Translations under genes and position numbers: made by a program
In this document: positions 63,190 to 64,000 of the stretch, piece by piece
Numbering within the stretch: the stretch's first letter is position 1
Layout of the letters: each line of letters starts with the position of its first letter
The notes under the pieces: model-generated
The model's input: only the letters and a program-made list of their open reading frames with translations
What the model was told of the DNA's origin: nothing
Databases searched by the model: none
From: Bacteroidia bacterium
GTDB lineage: Bacteria; Bacteroidota; Bacteroidia; 2-12-FULL-35-15
Length of the DNA: 64,000 nt
NCBI GenBank assembly: GCA_030654175.1
Contig: JAURXZ010000013.1
Coordinates: 62,001-126,000, forward strand
Direction of reading: 5' to 3'

Positions 63190-64000
63190 ATGAAATATCA
63201 ATTAAGTATTGTCGCCTGTGTTTTTGCACTAAGTCTTTTTGCTCAAGCACCTGTAAAAACAGAAGCTGCAATTGCAATGCCTTCTAAACCAAAACTGGTT
63301 GTTGGAATTGTGGTTGATCAAATGCGTTACGATTATATTTATCGCTATTGGAATAAGTTTGGGAACGATGGTTTTAAACGTTTAGTGAATGAAGGTTTTT
63401 TCTGTAGAAATACTAATTTTAATTATGTGCCGACCTACACCGGTCCAGGCCACGCTTCGATATACACAGGAACAACCCCTGCAGTACATGGTATTATTGC
63501 AAATGATTGGTATGATAAAACAACTGGAAAAAATTTATACTGCGCAGGAGATAAAAATTCAATGGGGGTAGGAACCACCGCAAATGAAGGTAAACGCTCA
63601 CCTGTTAATATGCTTACAAGTACCATAACTGATGAATTACGTATTTCATCAAATATGAAATCAAAAGTAATTGGTGTAGCCTTGAAAGATCGCAGCTCCA
63701 TATTGCCTGCGGGACATATTGCAAATGCTGCTTATTGGTACGATGGGAGTATTGGTGGTTTTATTACAAGTACTTATTATATGAAAGATTTACCACTATG
63801 GGTTCAGGAATTTAATAAAAAAGAATTGGCTAAAAAATATTTGAGCAAGCCCTGGACCACCTTATTGCCAATAGAAATGTATACTGAAAGTTTACCTGAT
63901 GATAATAAATATGAATTTGTTGCTAAAGGCGAAACTAAACCAGTGTTTCCGCACAATTTACCGGACCTGATGAAAGCCAATGGTGGTTTGAACATGATCA
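63190..64000 (+). CDS. PafA-type alkaline phosphatase, 3' end cut by window edge
   Basis: 270 residues visible. Signal peptide (LSIVACVFALSLFAQ), then the type I phosphodiesterase/nucleotide pyrophosphatase fold: metal-binding Asp43 in VGIVVDQMRYDYI and the nucleophile region PTYTGPGHAS with Thr84 as the probable nucleophile. GDGxxN-like KDRSSILPAGH follows further on. Flavobacterium and Chryseobacterium PafA are calcium-activated, phosphate-independent periplasmic phosphomonoesterases. The C-terminal metal ligands are outside the window. Confidence 0.92.
   Translation, partial: MKYQLSIVACVFALSLFAQAPVKTEAAIAMPSKPKLVVGIVVDQMRYDYIYRYWNKFGNDGFKRLVNEGFFCRNTNFNYVPTYTGPGHASIYTGTTPAVHGIIANDWYDKTTGKNLYCAGDKNSMGVGTTANEGKRSPVNMLTSTITDELRISSNMKSKVIGVALKDRSSILPAGHIANAAYWYDGSIGGFITSTYYMKDLPLWVQEFNKKELAKKYLSKPWTTLLPIEMYTESLPDDNKYEFVAKGETKPVFPHNLPDLMKANGGLNMI

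Overview
The window is AT-rich chromosomal DNA from a member of the Bacteroidota. The evidence is a complete gldKLMN cluster with a PorP/SprF-family gene, a separate ssb-gldE-gldD cluster, extracellular proteins ending in type IX secretion (T9SS) sorting domains (both the 'gliding motility-associated' CHU_C type and the 'Por' type), an LptE-type lipoprotein beside a receiver-less sigma-54 activator, and promoter-like boxes of the TTTG / TAnnTTTG class. The exact family cannot be fixed from the sequence. There is no prophage, plasmid backbone, CRISPR array or intact insertion sequence: most of the window is core genome, and the less conventional material lies between genes and in a few divergent proteins.

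Layout. 1-5.2 kb: signalling cluster on the minus strand (multi-PAS histidine kinase cut by the left edge, a membrane-anchored receiver, a Rcp1-like receiver, a tandem UspA protein, a LytTR regulator). 5.3-13.8 kb: a lipoprotein hydrolase, an envelope protein, an SDR, a 2OG-Fe(II) oxygenase, a YfhO membrane protein, a PfpI-like protein and a YdeI-like protein. 14-21.5 kb, minus strand: miaB, sigma-54 activator, lptE, a repeat-rich TPR protein, secG, then groES-groEL as a separate unit. 21.9-32.2 kb, plus strand: topA, an arginase-fold protein that lacks half its metal ligands, porP/sprF-like, gldK, gldL, gldM, gldN and a strong terminator. 32.3-45 kb: housekeeping genes (YdjM-like, NAD-binding, ABC-F, ChaN, ssb, gldE, gldD, ctaA, hemB, gatC, plsC, a PfkB kinase, tRNA-Asn). 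45-54 kb: three large T9SS cargo-type proteins, a HigA-like N-terminal fragment and a MATE transporter. 54-64 kb: a helix-hairpin-helix/beta-barrel protein with a PorV-like partner, purE, hpt-adk-obgE-two PAP2-crcB-S1/P1 nuclease, and a PafA-type alkaline phosphatase cut by the right edge.

How it fits together: the secretion core (GldL/GldM motor in the inner membrane, GldK/GldN at the outer membrane, PorP/SprF in the outer membrane, GldD/GldE accessory) lies in the same window as three plausible substrates carrying the matching C-terminal signals.

The most interesting non-gene structure is a family of four dispersed ~95-120 bp elements at 7461, 24461, 49199 and 53859. They share termini and a two-hairpin fold; the first hairpin keeps a GAAA loop and its stem shows compensatory base changes. 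Other points of interest are a strong hairpin between gldL and gldM, the pseudoenzyme beside the T9SS core, and a receiver domain tied to the membrane.
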